Source of the DNA: Paenibacillus sp. TCA20
Lineage (GTDB): Bacteria; Bacillota; Bacilli; Paenibacillales; Paenibacillaceae
Direction of reading: 5' to 3'
DNA: 64,000 nucleotides
Assembly (NCBI RefSeq): GCF_000732325.1
Contig: NZ_BBIW01000001.1
Coordinates: 124,001-188,000 of the forward strand
Each line of letters starts with the position of its first letter. The stretch's first letter is position 1. The notes under the pieces are model-generated. The model had not been told where the DNA came from, made no database searches, and saw nothing but the letters and a program-made list of their open reading frames with translations. Made by a program: the position numbers and the translations under genes. Positions 33,524 to 41,995 of this stretch are shown in pieces.

Positions 33524-35197
33524 TTATTGACCACTGATTTGTGCTTTGTTTTCCTGCCACTTTGTCGTCTTGAAGGCCAGGAGCTTGTCATAACCGACAA
33601 CCATTGCATCCTCCTGAGCCTTATCCAGAATACTCAGCACTTCCTCATCATTTTGTGCGTACAAGGCTTTGGCTCTGGCTTCATTAAATATTTCATTGAC
33701 TTGCTGCTGGATGATCCCTTCTTCGGATTCTGGAAGCGGAGCTAAGTTAATAAATTCAGTTGCATTGAATTGTGTCTTCCAGGTAATCTCCGATTGATAT
33801 CTAGTTTCCCAGTTCTGATCTTCGGGTGCAAGAGTTTGCTCAAACTTCATTTTGGAGTTATCGACGAAGACTGTATTTCCGTTCCACTGAAGGTTAACGG
33901 TTGCATCCATCATCTTCGATCGACCCTCGACATCCGTTACGAACGCATCCGTGAACAGTGGAGATCCTTCCTCATCAGTTCCATCCCAATAGATTCCTTC
34001 TGGTCCCCACATAATAACCCGTTGACCTTCAGGGCCTGTGTACCAATCCAGGAAGGCAAAGATTTTCTCAGGGTCTTTTGCGCCTTTGGTAATTACGCTA
34101 ACGTTCCAGCCTAGACTGTTATACGTACCCGTCCAAATTTTGTTCTTATCAAGTCCTTCTTTGTGCACTGGCCAGATCATGAAGTAGCCATCATTCGGGT
34201 CCTTCTTCTTCAGCTCCGTGTCACCTACCGAACCGTATTCCGTAGGACTTGCCCCTGCGGCAACAGCTACACGTCCTGTATATACTTTTTCCTTCACCTG
34301 ATCTTTGGTTTGAGTAAGCGCATCCTGTGCCATCAATTTCTCGCGGAAGAGCTTGCTCGCATATTGAGTCGCTTCTCTGAATACAGGGTCCGTGAAGATT
34401 GATGTCAATTGATCCCCATCTGGAACCGCTCTATTGCTTACAAATGCGGGTGGGTGATCCTCACCGAATGCACCGTAGAGGACATCCAGACCTTGACCAT
34501 CGACTGCAAGATCCGGCTCAAAAGGAATAACATTCGGATATTTCTCTTTCACTTGTGCCAGATAATTGTAGAGATCATCCGTTGTCTCAAGCTTAGGCTC
34601 ACCCAGTTCTGTGTAAATTTTCTGATTCACAATATAACCTGCATTTCCGTTAGGCTGGGAAGTATACCAGTTCGGGAACTGATACAGCTTGCCGTCACTG
34701 GAACGAAGCATATTGAGTGTTTCTTCGCCTGCCCATTCTTTCAAATTAGGGTATTTATCAAGATATTCATCAAAAGGAACGAGTGCACCAGCTGCCCGAA
34801 GACGCTCTACATCTGCGCCGCGATCAGTCCATATGACATCTGGAAGCTCAGAAGAAGCAATCATCGTATTCAGTTTTTGAGCCGCATTTCCGCCTGAGTT
34901 GATAGCCGTGATATCCACTTTTTTGTTTTCCTTAATCCACTTACTGGCCTCGTCACCGCCCCATTGAGGCATCGTATACCAGTCATAGTTACCATAGAAG
35001 GAGAAATTCAGCGGTTCTGCACCAAGCTCAAAATTGGTGGAGGTGGTCTCCTCATTCGTTGTTTCAGGCGCTGGCTCTGCTTCCGGCGTATCCGTCGTTC
35101 CCCCGTTTCCTCCACCTGAACAGCCCGCAATCCCAATGACAGAAGCAAGGAGTAAAGTCAGTGCACTACTCGTTCGATTCTTTTTGCTATTCCACAT
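33524..35197 (-). CDS. ABC transporter solute-binding lipoprotein 2
   Basis: 557-aa secreted lipoprotein from ATG 35197 (AAGGGAGGG upstream). Signal peptide SALTLLLASVIGIAGC with lipobox IAGC, then a Gly-rich and Glu/Thr-rich linker. The binding fold contains DEASKWIKENKKVDI, MIASSELPDVIWTDRGAD and AFLDWYTGPEGQRV. The class is the large LplA-like group. It lies 68 bases after permease gene 2 of the same operon. The ligand is not identifiable from sequence. Confidence 0.9.
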   Translation of the reverse strand: MWNSKKNRTSSALTLLLASVIGIAGCSGGGNGGTTDTPEAEPAPETTNEETTSTNFELGAEPLNFSFYGNYDWYTMPQWGGDEASKWIKENKKVDITAINSGGNAAQKLNTMIASSELPDVIWTDRGADVERLRAAGALVPFDEYLDKYPNLKEWAGEETLNMLRSSDGKLYQFPNWYTSQPNGNAGYIVNQKIYTELGEPKLETTDDLYNYLAQVKEKYPNVIPFEPDLAVDGQGLDVLYGAFGEDHPPAFVSNRAVPDGDQLTSIFTDPVFREATQYASKLFREKLMAQDALTQTKDQVKEKVYTGRVAVAAGASPTEYGSVGDTELKKKDPNDGYFMIWPVHKEGLDKNKIWTGTYNSLGWNVSVITKGAKDPEKIFAFLDWYTGPEGQRVIMWGPEGIYWDGTDEEGSPLFTDAFVTDVEGRSKMMDATVNLQWNGNTVFVDNSKMKFEQTLAPEDQNWETRYQSEITWKTQFNATEFINLAPLPESEEGIIQQQVNEIFNEARAKALYAQNDEEVLSILDKAQEDAMVVGYDKLLAFKTTKWQENKAQISGQ

Positions 35198-35265
35198 CTT
35201 CCATAACCCTCCCTTATTTATACGGAAAATTAATCTATGGTCCAAAGTCTGATGACTTTAAACAC

Positions 35266-36162
35266 CTACTCTTTGAGTGAGCCGACCAATACACCCTTAA
35301 CAAAATACTTTTGTACGAATGGATAAACCATAATGATTGGCAGTGTGGCAACCATCATGGTGGCCATCGATAAGGATTTGGAGGTTACTTCTCTCATTTG
35401 AGACATTCTGGATTGAGCTGCCGAGTCCAGCTGTGACATCTGTTCTGTCATAATGTTCGAATTTAATATTTGCTGAAGCATGGATTGAATGGGCAGTAAA
35501 TTCTCATTATTGATGTAGATGCTCGGCAGGAACCATTCGTTCCAGTGTCCAATTGCGGTAAAGAGCGACAAAGTCGCAATAACAGGCCCCGATAAAGGAA
35601 GGACGATCTGAAAGAACGTTCTGAACTGACCGCAGCCATCAATCTGTGCCGATTCCATCAGACCATCCGGAAGTCCCTTGAAAAAAGTCCGGAAGATAAT
35701 CATGTTCCATACACTGATTAACGATGGAATGATAAACACCCAGAAATTATCCATGAGTCCAAGTGAGCGTACAACCATGAAGGTTGGAATCAGGCCGCCG
35801 CTGAAATACATGGTGACTATGAAGAAGACCATATAAAATTTTCTGCCGATCAGCTCACTCTTCGACATCGCAAACGCCAGCAAGGCAGTTAGCAACACCG
35901 ACAATATTGTCCCAATTACTGTTCTCATGATGGATATGTAGAAGCCATTAAGGATACGGCTGTCCTGAAATACAATGGCATAATTCTCAAGTGTCCATAC
36001 CCGTGGCCAGAAAGTCACACCCCCTAGAGCTGTATCCAGTCCCTGATTAAAGGAAATGACAAGCGCATTCCAGAATGGATAGAAGGTGGTGAACCCCAGG
36101 AGGATCAGAAATGTGTATATAAAGAGCATTAACATTCGATCTCCAAAGCTCCTATATTTCAT
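35266..36162 (-). CDS. ABC transporter permease (LplC-like) of importer 2
   Basis: 298-aa six-TM permease. EAA loop MESAQIDGCGQFRTFFQIVLP near residues 185-205, C-terminal VGSLKE. It pairs with the preceding permease 37 bases upstream. No ATPase gene is present in the locus, so as in importer 1 a shared ATPase is likely encoded elsewhere. Confidence 0.92.
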   Translation of the reverse strand: MKYRSFGDRMLMLFIYTFLILLGFTTFYPFWNALVISFNQGLDTALGGVTFWPRVWTLENYAIVFQDSRILNGFYISIMRTVIGTILSVLLTALLAFAMSKSELIGRKFYMVFFIVTMYFSGGLIPTFMVVRSLGLMDNFWVFIIPSLISVWNMIIFRTFFKGLPDGLMESAQIDGCGQFRTFFQIVLPLSGPVIATLSLFTAIGHWNEWFLPSIYINNENLLPIQSMLQQILNSNIMTEQMSQLDSAAQSRMSQMREVTSKSLSMATMMVATLPIIMVYPFVQKYFVKGVLVGSLKE

Positions 36163-36199
36163 CTAAATACCTCCTTATTGCGGCAACCGTGCTTGATTT

Positions 36200-37156
36200 C
36201 TACCATAGACTATTCCCCGACTTTCTAGCTGCATAGTTAGCAAGTGTTAATAGCAAGACGCTGACAACTGCTTTGAACATACCTGCTGCTGTAGCGTAGG
36301 AGAACCGCTGATTCTCAATCCCTGTCCTGTATACATAGGTATCCAGCACATCGGATACATCACGCAGCACCGGATTACCACCGAGCAGTAATATGTCTTC
36401 GAATCCTGCATTCAGCAAATTGCCGATTGCTAGAATGAAGAAGATGATGACTACAGGCATTATGGATGGAATCGTAATATATCGGATTTGCTTCAATCTG
36501 CTTGCTCCGTCCATTTGTGCAGCCTCGTACAGATTGGGATTAATTCCGGCAATCGCTGCCAAATATACGATCGAGTTAAACCCGATCTCCTTCCACACAT
36601 TGACGCTGACGAGAATTCCCCAGAAATATTCTGCGATTCCCAGGAAGCCAATCGGCTCATCAATCAAGTGAAGCTTCTCAAGCAGAATATTCAAGCTCCC
36701 GTTATCTGTGGACAGGATCGACATCGCAAAACCAGCAACGATAACCCAGGACAAGAAATGAGGCAGGTAACTAACCGTTTGGATGACTCGTTTAAAAGCC
36801 ATCTGCCGCACTTCATTCAGCATCAGAGCTAGAATGATCGGTGCTGGAAAACCGATAAACAGCTTAAGCGCACTAATAATGAGCGTGTTTCTCATAATCG
36901 TCCAGAAATCAGGTGAAGAAAAAAACATTTCAAAATGCTTGAAGCCAACCCATGGACTCGCCCAGAACCCGTCAAAAATGCTATAGTCCTGAAAAGCCAT
37001 TAGTACTCCGTACATCGGAATATAGCTGAATATGAATACGAGAATGAGCGCAGGGATGACCATAATCTGTAACTCCCATTGCTTCTTCAATCGAACAGCA
37101 AGACCTCTGGATCTTTTGTGCTGTGCCAGTTTTGTATTCGTAGAGATCTCTGACAT
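36200..37156 (-). CDS. ABC transporter permease (LplB-like) of importer 2
   Basis: 318-aa six-TM permease with a basic N-terminal segment (LAQHKRSRGLAVRLKKQW). Family pattern MVIPALILVFIFSYIPM and EAA loop EAAQMDGASRLKQIRYITIP. Start ATG with AGGAGGGGGAGCA before it. First gene of importer operon 2; a -10-like TATAAT lies at 37228-37233 on the minus strand without a clear -35, suggesting activator dependence. Confidence 0.92.
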   Translation of the reverse strand: MSEISTNTKLAQHKRSRGLAVRLKKQWELQIMVIPALILVFIFSYIPMYGVLMAFQDYSIFDGFWASPWVGFKHFEMFFSSPDFWTIMRNTLIISALKLFIGFPAPIILALMLNEVRQMAFKRVIQTVSYLPHFLSWVIVAGFAMSILSTDNGSLNILLEKLHLIDEPIGFLGIAEYFWGILVSVNVWKEIGFNSIVYLAAIAGINPNLYEAAQMDGASRLKQIRYITIPSIMPVVIIFFILAIGNLLNAGFEDILLLGGNPVLRDVSDVLDTYVYRTGIENQRFSYATAAGMFKAVVSVLLLTLANYAARKSGNSLW

Positions 37157-37506
37157 TGCTCCCCCTCCTCTTGTACTCCATTGTAAAATCTGAGGGATAC
37201 AGATTCTATATCTGTAATTAACGAAAAATTATAAAAATCAATGATAGTGTAAGAAATAATAACACATTTCTGTCTTAAAATAATAAAAAAGATCTATACT
37301 GCCGATATTCATCGACAAATATAGATCTACGTCATAATGTAAGCGTTACAACATAACATCCTTTCTTTTCACAGAAACATAAACATAACATGATAACAAA
37401 ATGATAACGTATACAATAACATGTAATGTAGAAGCTGACACGGTAATAGCATCATCTAGCCTTAACATGGCTTTAATAAATGGTAGAGCTAGAGGCAATA
37501 AATAGG
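37157..37506. other. AT-rich regulatory region upstream of importer operon 2
   Basis: 350 bases without a gene. Seen: a -10-like TATAAT (37228-37233, minus strand), a cre-like near-palindrome TGTAAGCGTTACA at 37338-37350 (one base shorter than the usual 14-bp form), and an array of ATAACA/ATAACG/ACATAA words over 37349-37420. A second, weaker hairpin with a T-run is at 37284-37328. Confidence 0.4.
37284..37328 (-). terminator. AU-rich hairpin, backup terminator upstream of importer 2
   Basis: 9-bp stem AGATCTATA/TATAGATCT (37290-37298 and 37320-37328) with a 21-base loop that holds a small CGAT/ATCG helix, followed by TTTTTTATT on the minus strand. It is downstream of the stronger argS terminator and may catch read-through. 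Confidence 0.5.
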
Positions 37507-37716
37507 TTAAAAAGTACAAATAATCGGGGAGCCATCTCTCCAGGCGATTACTTCCCCGATCGATGGAAAAAGAAGCGCTGCTAATATTCTTAGCAGCGTT
37601 CTTTTACCCGATCCGTTATGACTTGTGAGGACAACACCTTCACCAGCACCTGATGCAGGCAGATGGTTGGCATAATCTCCTCCATCGAACAATGTAGTAA
37701 ATACTAGTAAATACAT
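37507..37716 (-). pseudogene. ABC-ATPase remnant
   Basis: A 69-codon frame that contains a worn Walker A region, HNGSGKRTLLRILAALLFPSIGEV, resembling the start of an ABC ATPase (normal form GPNGSGKTTLLRILAGLL). Nothing downstream of Walker A remains: no Q-loop, signature or Walker B. No ribosome binding site precedes it. The intrinsic terminator of argS lies within the same bases. It is best read as a decayed gene fragment, or as a chance match. Confidence 0.5.
37566..37604 (-). terminator. Intrinsic terminator downstream of argS
   Basis: A 12- to 13-bp stem, GAAGCGCTGCTAA (37571-37583) with TTAGCAGCGTTC (37589-37600), one bulged base and a 5-base loop, with TTTTT on the minus-strand side and TTTT on the plus side. 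It lies 127 bases beyond the argS stop. Confidence 0.85.
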
Positions 37717-37730
37717 ACGAGCAATCTAGT

Positions 37731-39437
37731 TTACATCCGTTCCGGCGTTTGCACGCCAAGCAGACCAAGTATGCCTTTAATTCGATTAGAAGTGATCTCG
37801 GAGAGCTTCAGCTTGTAGGCCCGCTCACGCTCGCTGCTCCCCAGAATTTTTTCTTGGTGATAGAAGCGATTATACAGCTGTGCTAAATCAATGACGTATC
37901 TTGCCAGCACAGAAGGCTCCTTTAAACGAACCCCTCTTTCGAGCTGTTCAGGGTAACGGGATAAATGCTTCATGAGTGCCCAGGCCGCATCACTGATCTG
38001 TACCCCTTCCAAGTATTCGTCGGCTGCGGATATCGATGTCTCCTCCGTGCTAGCATTTGCTTTGGACAGCAGGCTTTGAATTCTGGCGTGAGTGTACTGA
38101 ACATAAGGTCCCGTCTCTCCTTCAAAGCTGAGCGCTTCCTCTAGTGAGAAATCGACCTCGTTTAATCGGTGATTCTTCAAATCACCAAAAACGATTGCCC
38201 CAAGTCCGACCTGCTCAGCTACCTCAGCAGCGTTCTGGAGATTTGGATTTTTCTCGTTAATAATTTGTGCTGCCCGCTCTACGGCTTCATCCAGCACGTC
38301 CTCAAGAAATACAACCTTACCGCGTCTCGTAGACATTTTGCGCCCTTCAAACTTCATTAGACCAAAGGGCACATGGATGAAATGCTCAGACCACTTCTCT
38401 CCCATCTTGGCGAGTACAGCAAACACCTGCTGAAAATGTAGCCTTTGCTCGGCACCCACGACATAGAGCACTTCATCTGCCTTCATGACCTCATGACGAT
38501 AATATGCGGTGGTTAGATCCCGAGTTGGATAGATGGTTGTTCCATCCTTCTTAATAATCAAACAAGGCGGCATCCCTTCCTCATCCAATCTGACGACCAT
38601 GGCTTCGTCACTTTCCGTAAGCAGACCGGATTGTTTTAGCTTGGTCACTGTATTGTCCGTTTGATCAATATAATAGCTCTCTCCGAGCACATGATCGAAT
38701 TTAACGCCAAGACGGTCATACATCCGGTTAAATTCCTGCATGCTGATATCGACAAAATACTTCCACAGGGATACAGCTTCCTCATCCCCTTGCTCAAGCT
38801 TCTTAAACCATTCTCTAGCTTCCGTTCCCAGGCTTGGGTCGTTCTCTTCTTCATCATGGAATTTTACATACAATCGCAGCGATTCCTTTATGGGCTCTTT
38901 CGCAAGTCGTTCATCTTCACCCCATCTTTTGTAAGCCGCGATCTGTTTACCAAACTGAGTCCCCCAGTCACCCAGGTGATTCACGCTTTCTGCTGTGTAT
39001 CCTGCCTCTTCATACATTCGATACAGCGCTGCCCCGATGACTGTGGAACGCAGATGACCGATACCAAAGGGCTTCGCAATATTAGGAGATGACATATCAA
39101 TCACCATTTTTTTGCCTGCACCGATCTGTAATTTTCCAAACTGCGGATCAGCAAGCCCTGTAAGCATGGTCGAAGCTATATTGGTGCGTTTAAAATAAAA
39201 ATTGATATACGGACCTGCAGCCTCAGCCCGAAGTTCGGGACTTGTCAGGCTGGCAGCCAGTTCTGCTGAAATAACAGCCGGGGCCTTTCTCATTGTCTTG
39301 GCGAGCGTAAAGCAAGGAAAAGCCAAATCCCCCATCTCTGGACGCGGAGGCACCTCCACCATCGCTTCAATCTCCACTCTCGATAAATCCAACAACGGTT
39401 CTAACAAACTGACAACCTTATCCATCAACATATACAT
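37731..39437 (-). CDS. argS: Arginyl-tRNA synthetase (T-box-controlled)
   Basis: 568-aa class I enzyme charging tRNA-Arg. N-terminal Arg-S additional domain; HIGH-type motif in PNIAKPFGIGHLRSTVIG near residues 115-132; KMSKS-type motif GRKMSTRRGKVVF near 368-380; C-terminal DALR anticodon-binding domain with IDLAQLYNRFYHQEKIL. The start ATG at 39437 or 39431 follows a GGGGTG site. Preceded by a T-box leader, so it is induced when tRNA-Arg is uncharged. Such a T-box-controlled form is often an additional ArgS in Firmicutes; whether a second copy exists cannot be seen here. Confidence 0.93.
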   Translation of the reverse strand: MYMLMDKVVSLLEPLLDLSRVEIEAMVEVPPRPEMGDLAFPCFTLAKTMRKAPAVISAELAASLTSPELRAEAAGPYINFYFKRTNIASTMLTGLADPQFGKLQIGAGKKMVIDMSSPNIAKPFGIGHLRSTVIGAALYRMYEEAGYTAESVNHLGDWGTQFGKQIAAYKRWGEDERLAKEPIKESLRLYVKFHDEEENDPSLGTEAREWFKKLEQGDEEAVSLWKYFVDISMQEFNRMYDRLGVKFDHVLGESYYIDQTDNTVTKLKQSGLLTESDEAMVVRLDEEGMPPCLIIKKDGTTIYPTRDLTTAYYRHEVMKADEVLYVVGAEQRLHFQQVFAVLAKMGEKWSEHFIHVPFGLMKFEGRKMSTRRGKVVFLEDVLDEAVERAAQIINEKNPNLQNAAEVAEQVGLGAIVFGDLKNHRLNEVDFSLEEALSFEGETGPYVQYTHARIQSLLSKANASTEETSISAADEYLEGVQISDAAWALMKHLSRYPEQLERGVRLKEPSVLARYVIDLAQLYNRFYHQEKILGSSERERAYKLKLSEITSNRIKGILGLLGVQTPERM

Positions 39438-39460
39438 ACACCCCTATTCCAATATATACA

Positions 39461-39755
39461 AAAAAGCTCCCGCCTCTGTAAATTACAGAGACGAGAGCTA
39501 TGGATTAACATATTCCCGCGGTACCACTCTATGTGAATACGAACAACTTACCTGCAATGCTATCTGAAACCGGTAACCTGTTCGATTCCTCTCTAAGCGG
39601 ATAACGCCCGCTGATGACGAGTACACCTACTGTTGTTTCAATGTACCTTCTCACGGGTGCGCTTCCTGTCAGATCCTTCATACCGGCTTGCACCATCCCG
39701 GCTCGCTGAAACATGAGGTGTTCTGTCATTACTCTCCCGATCACTGAATTTATAA
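39461..39755 (-). promoter_or_regulatory. T-box riboswitch of argS
   Basis: Leader RNA of about 300 bases. The T-box core AGAGTGGTACCGCGGGA is at 39514-39530. The terminator stem (AGCTCCCGCCTCTGTAA with TTACAGAG..GAGAGCT, 39465-39499) is followed by T5. Stem I elements are the AGTAATGACAG start near 39740 and an AGCCGGGATGGTGCAAGCCGG-like AG-bulge segment near 39690. A plausible specifier is CGC (Arg) in GAAGCGCACC near 39660, but the exact codon needs folding. Confidence 0.93.
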
Positions 39756-39764
39756 TTTTGTAAC

Positions 39765-39794
39765 ATTATATCTTGATCATCCACTTATTTGCAA
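39765..39794 (-). promoter_or_regulatory. Promoter of the argS leader
   Basis: Minus-strand -35 TTGCAA at 39789-39794 and -10 TATAAT at 39765-39770, spacing 18. It is just upstream of the T-box leader. Confidence 0.7.
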
Positions 39795-39828
39795 GACTAA
39801 TTCATTCGGGAGTATTGTAATTTTGTGA

Positions 39829-40176
39829 TTATACCGTAAGGCCTGCTGGACTGCATACTTCTGCACATTTGCGACAGCTGTCCACGCAGGCTTTGCAGTG
39901 CAGATGCTCATGCTTCTCGCATTCCGCCACACATGCTCTGCAGGCCTTAACGACAAGAGCCAGAATGTCGTCCTTGTAATCTGTACCCCGGCTGAGCGCA
40001 GAAGCCGCAAAGCTGCAAATTTCGGCAGCTTCTCTGTTCAGCCTGATACTTTCTCTTAAAATGCCTAGATCATATTCCTTCAAACTTGAGACATAACATT
40101 TGTTACATGCATTCATTGCTTCCAAACAAGCTGCAATCTGTGTCTGTGTCTCCATCTCTATGTTTGTCATTGCCAT
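39829..40176 (-). CDS. Cys-rich four-helix bundle copper-binding protein (DUF326-like)
   Basis: 115 aa with 12 cysteines, arranged along helices as CxxC and CxxxC units (NACNKC, KACRACVAEC, CKACVDSCRKCAEVC). This is the layout of DUF326/Csp-type copper storage proteins. No signal peptide, so it should act in the cytoplasm. Start with GGAGGGATATAACA. Neighbouring cobW and moaB suggest a metal theme, but no operon link is proven: argS is further downstream and cobW ends 95 bases upstream on the same strand. Confidence 0.85.
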   Translation of the reverse strand: MAMTNIEMETQTQIAACLEAMNACNKCYVSSLKEYDLGILRESIRLNREAAEICSFAASALSRGTDYKDDILALVVKACRACVAECEKHEHLHCKACVDSCRKCAEVCSPAGLTV

Positions 40177-40271
40177 TGTTATATCCCTCCGCGTAATCTC
40201 ATTTTCATTCTATTACCCGTAAGATCGGTATGATAATCAATATGCAATAACTTTCCTCTGAATTCGACTTT

Positions 40272-41270
40272 TTATGATTTAATCTTCGAACTTTCTTCCT
40301 CAAGCTGCTGCAGCAGCTGGATCAGCTCCGTCTTCGAAAAGTGTTCACCTATAAATACACCTACATCCTTCAGCTCTTCTCCTGGGCCCAGCTTTGTAAA
40401 ATCCGGCTCACGATAAGCATACTGAAATAAGAAGCGGCTTCCTGTATCAGAAAAATCCACAATCCCTTTGGCTCTGTAAATATCACGCGGCAGCTCCCTC
40501 AGCCATTGCTCAAACAATACGCTGTTAATCTGGCTGCTAAAATAATGCGTATACACCATTACATGATTATGGGAGTGATGAAGCTGATGCTTCTCCTGTG
40601 CTCGGGAGTCTGAAGCAGTATTATTTTCGGAATTCATCAAATAACTGGCCTCCTCCGTCAAGAGGGCCGGATCGATATTGCAATGCTCTGTAAAATGTAT
40701 AGCTGCATGCTCATTCCAACCCTGAACCAGGCTGAGTAACTCAGGCCGGTCCTTTTCTTCAATCCGATCTGTTTTATTGAGAAGTAGGATGGAGGCAGCA
40801 CGGATCTGCTCTTGCATAAGCCGGAATGTTTTGCCTTTCTGCAAGCGGTACGTTTCCAGCAAATGAATGCTGTCAACCACGGAGATGAGGCCTTTCACCT
40901 CCAGCGCTATGTAGAGGGAAGTATCAGCAATCCCGTCCAAAATTTCAATAGGATTCGCAGCGCCCGTTGCTTCAATCACAATGACATCAGGTGATGTATT
41001 CTGCACCAGCTGGACAAGCTCGATACCGAGATTATCTCGGACAGAGCAGCAGATACAACCGCCGAGCAGCTCAGCCATGGGTACATGTTGATCAATGAGC
41101 TTGCCGTCCAGATTGACCTCCCCCAGCTCGTTCATGACAACAGCGGGAGTGAGGTTTTGACTTTTCCAATATTCAAGCAGCTTCACAAGCAGTGTTGTCT
41201 TACCGCTTCCTAAAAATCCAGACAGGATATATACGGGAATCGGAGCTGAAGATGTCTGTTTTAGTTTCAT
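40272..41270 (-). CDS. CobW/COG0523-family metallochaperone GTPase
   Basis: 332-aa G3E GTPase. Walker A GFLGSGKTTLL near 18-29, metal-binding GGCICCSV with CxCC near 70-77, Walker B VIVIEATGAANP, NKTD guanine motif LLNKTDRIEEKD, then a His-rich linker (HQLHHSHNH near 230) and a CobW_C domain. Such proteins insert or deliver zinc, or cobalt for cobalamin. The separate location from cob genes favours a zinc-type chaperone, but the metal is not proven. No clear Zur box was found upstream. Divergent from moaB. Confidence 0.9.
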   Translation of the reverse strand: MKLKQTSSAPIPVYILSGFLGSGKTTLLVKLLEYWKSQNLTPAVVMNELGEVNLDGKLIDQHVPMAELLGGCICCSVRDNLGIELVQLVQNTSPDVIVIEATGAANPIEILDGIADTSLYIALEVKGLISVVDSIHLLETYRLQKGKTFRLMQEQIRAASILLLNKTDRIEEKDRPELLSLVQGWNEHAAIHFTEHCNIDPALLTEEASYLMNSENNTASDSRAQEKHQLHHSHNHVMVYTHYFSSQINSVLFEQWLRELPRDIYRAKGIVDFSDTGSRFLFQYAYREPDFTKLGPGEELKDVGVFIGEHFSKTELIQLLQQLEEESSKIKS

Positions 41271-41377
41271 AATATCATATCCTTTCTGGATGTATGTTGA
41301 TCTTGAATCGATGATTGCTTACTTCTCTTATATCGTCTATTGTTATGAATAGAACATTCTGGAGGGCTGATAGAAAA

Positions 41378-41893
41378 ATGAATTCTGTCCAAGAGCACCG
41401 CAATGAAGCACCTGAGACAGTCCAGTGCATGGTTATTACGGTATCGGATACCCGCACGAAGGATACGGATAAGGGCGGTCAGCTCATGCAGGAGCTGCTG
41501 CGTGATGCCGGCTACACTGTCGTCGATTATATCATTATCCCTGACGATACATCCACTATTCAATCCGTAATTCATCAATCGGTTATTCGAGATGATATCG
41601 AAGCCATTCTACTGACTGGGGGCACAGGGATCTCACCTAGAGACAATACATATGAAGCTGTACATTCTTTGCTAGACAAAGAGCTTCCTGGCTTTGGCGA
41701 AATCTTCAGATATCTCAGCTTTGCAGAGGATATTGGTACTGCAGCGATACTAAGCCGTGCTGTGGGAGGTGTCATTGGCTCCAAAGCAATATTCTCGATG
41801 CCGGGTTCCACTGGAGCCGTCAAGCTGGCCATAACTCGTATTATTGCACCTGAGCTTGGTCACGTCATGCGCGAAATTTACAAGACCAAGTAA
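41378..41893 (+). CDS. moaB: Molybdenum cofactor biosynthesis protein MoaB/MogA-like
   Basis: 171 aa. MoaB fold with TVSDTRTKDTDKGGQLM near the start, LLTGGTGISPRD as the molybdopterin-binding loop, and FSMPGSTGAVKLAITRIIAPELGH at the end. In Bacillus the MoaB/MogA role is in adenylating molybdopterin; the exact step is not resolved by this sequence. ATG at 41378 with GGAGGG upstream; an earlier ATG at 41345 has none. Single-gene unit with a strong terminator. No other moa genes in the window. Confidence 0.9.
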   Translation: MNSVQEHRNEAPETVQCMVITVSDTRTKDTDKGGQLMQELLRDAGYTVVDYIIIPDDTSTIQSVIHQSVIRDDIEAILLTGGTGISPRDNTYEAVHSLLDKELPGFGEIFRYLSFAEDIGTAAILSRAVGGVIGSKAIFSMPGSTGAVKLAITRIIAPELGHVMREIYKTK

Positions 41894-41930
41894 CAGCAGA
41901 CAGACTCGTAATCTATGTAGATTCACAGCA

Positions 41931-41975
41931 AACAGGATCGCTGATCATATACAATGAGCGATCCTGTTTTTTTAA
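41931..41975. terminator. Terminator between moaB and the YhdH gene
   Basis: A perfect 12-bp stem, AACAGGATCGCT (41931-41942) with AGCGATCCTGTT (41957-41968), followed by TTTTTTT. It ends moaB and probably also the convergent YhdH-type gene. Confidence 0.9.
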
Positions 41976-41995
41976 CGTTATAGTTTTATTATCAG

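Noticed and set aside
40200..40262. Fur/Zur-like half palindrome before the Cys-rich gene
   Set aside because: Only one half (ATTATCA) matches; the other half has several mismatches.
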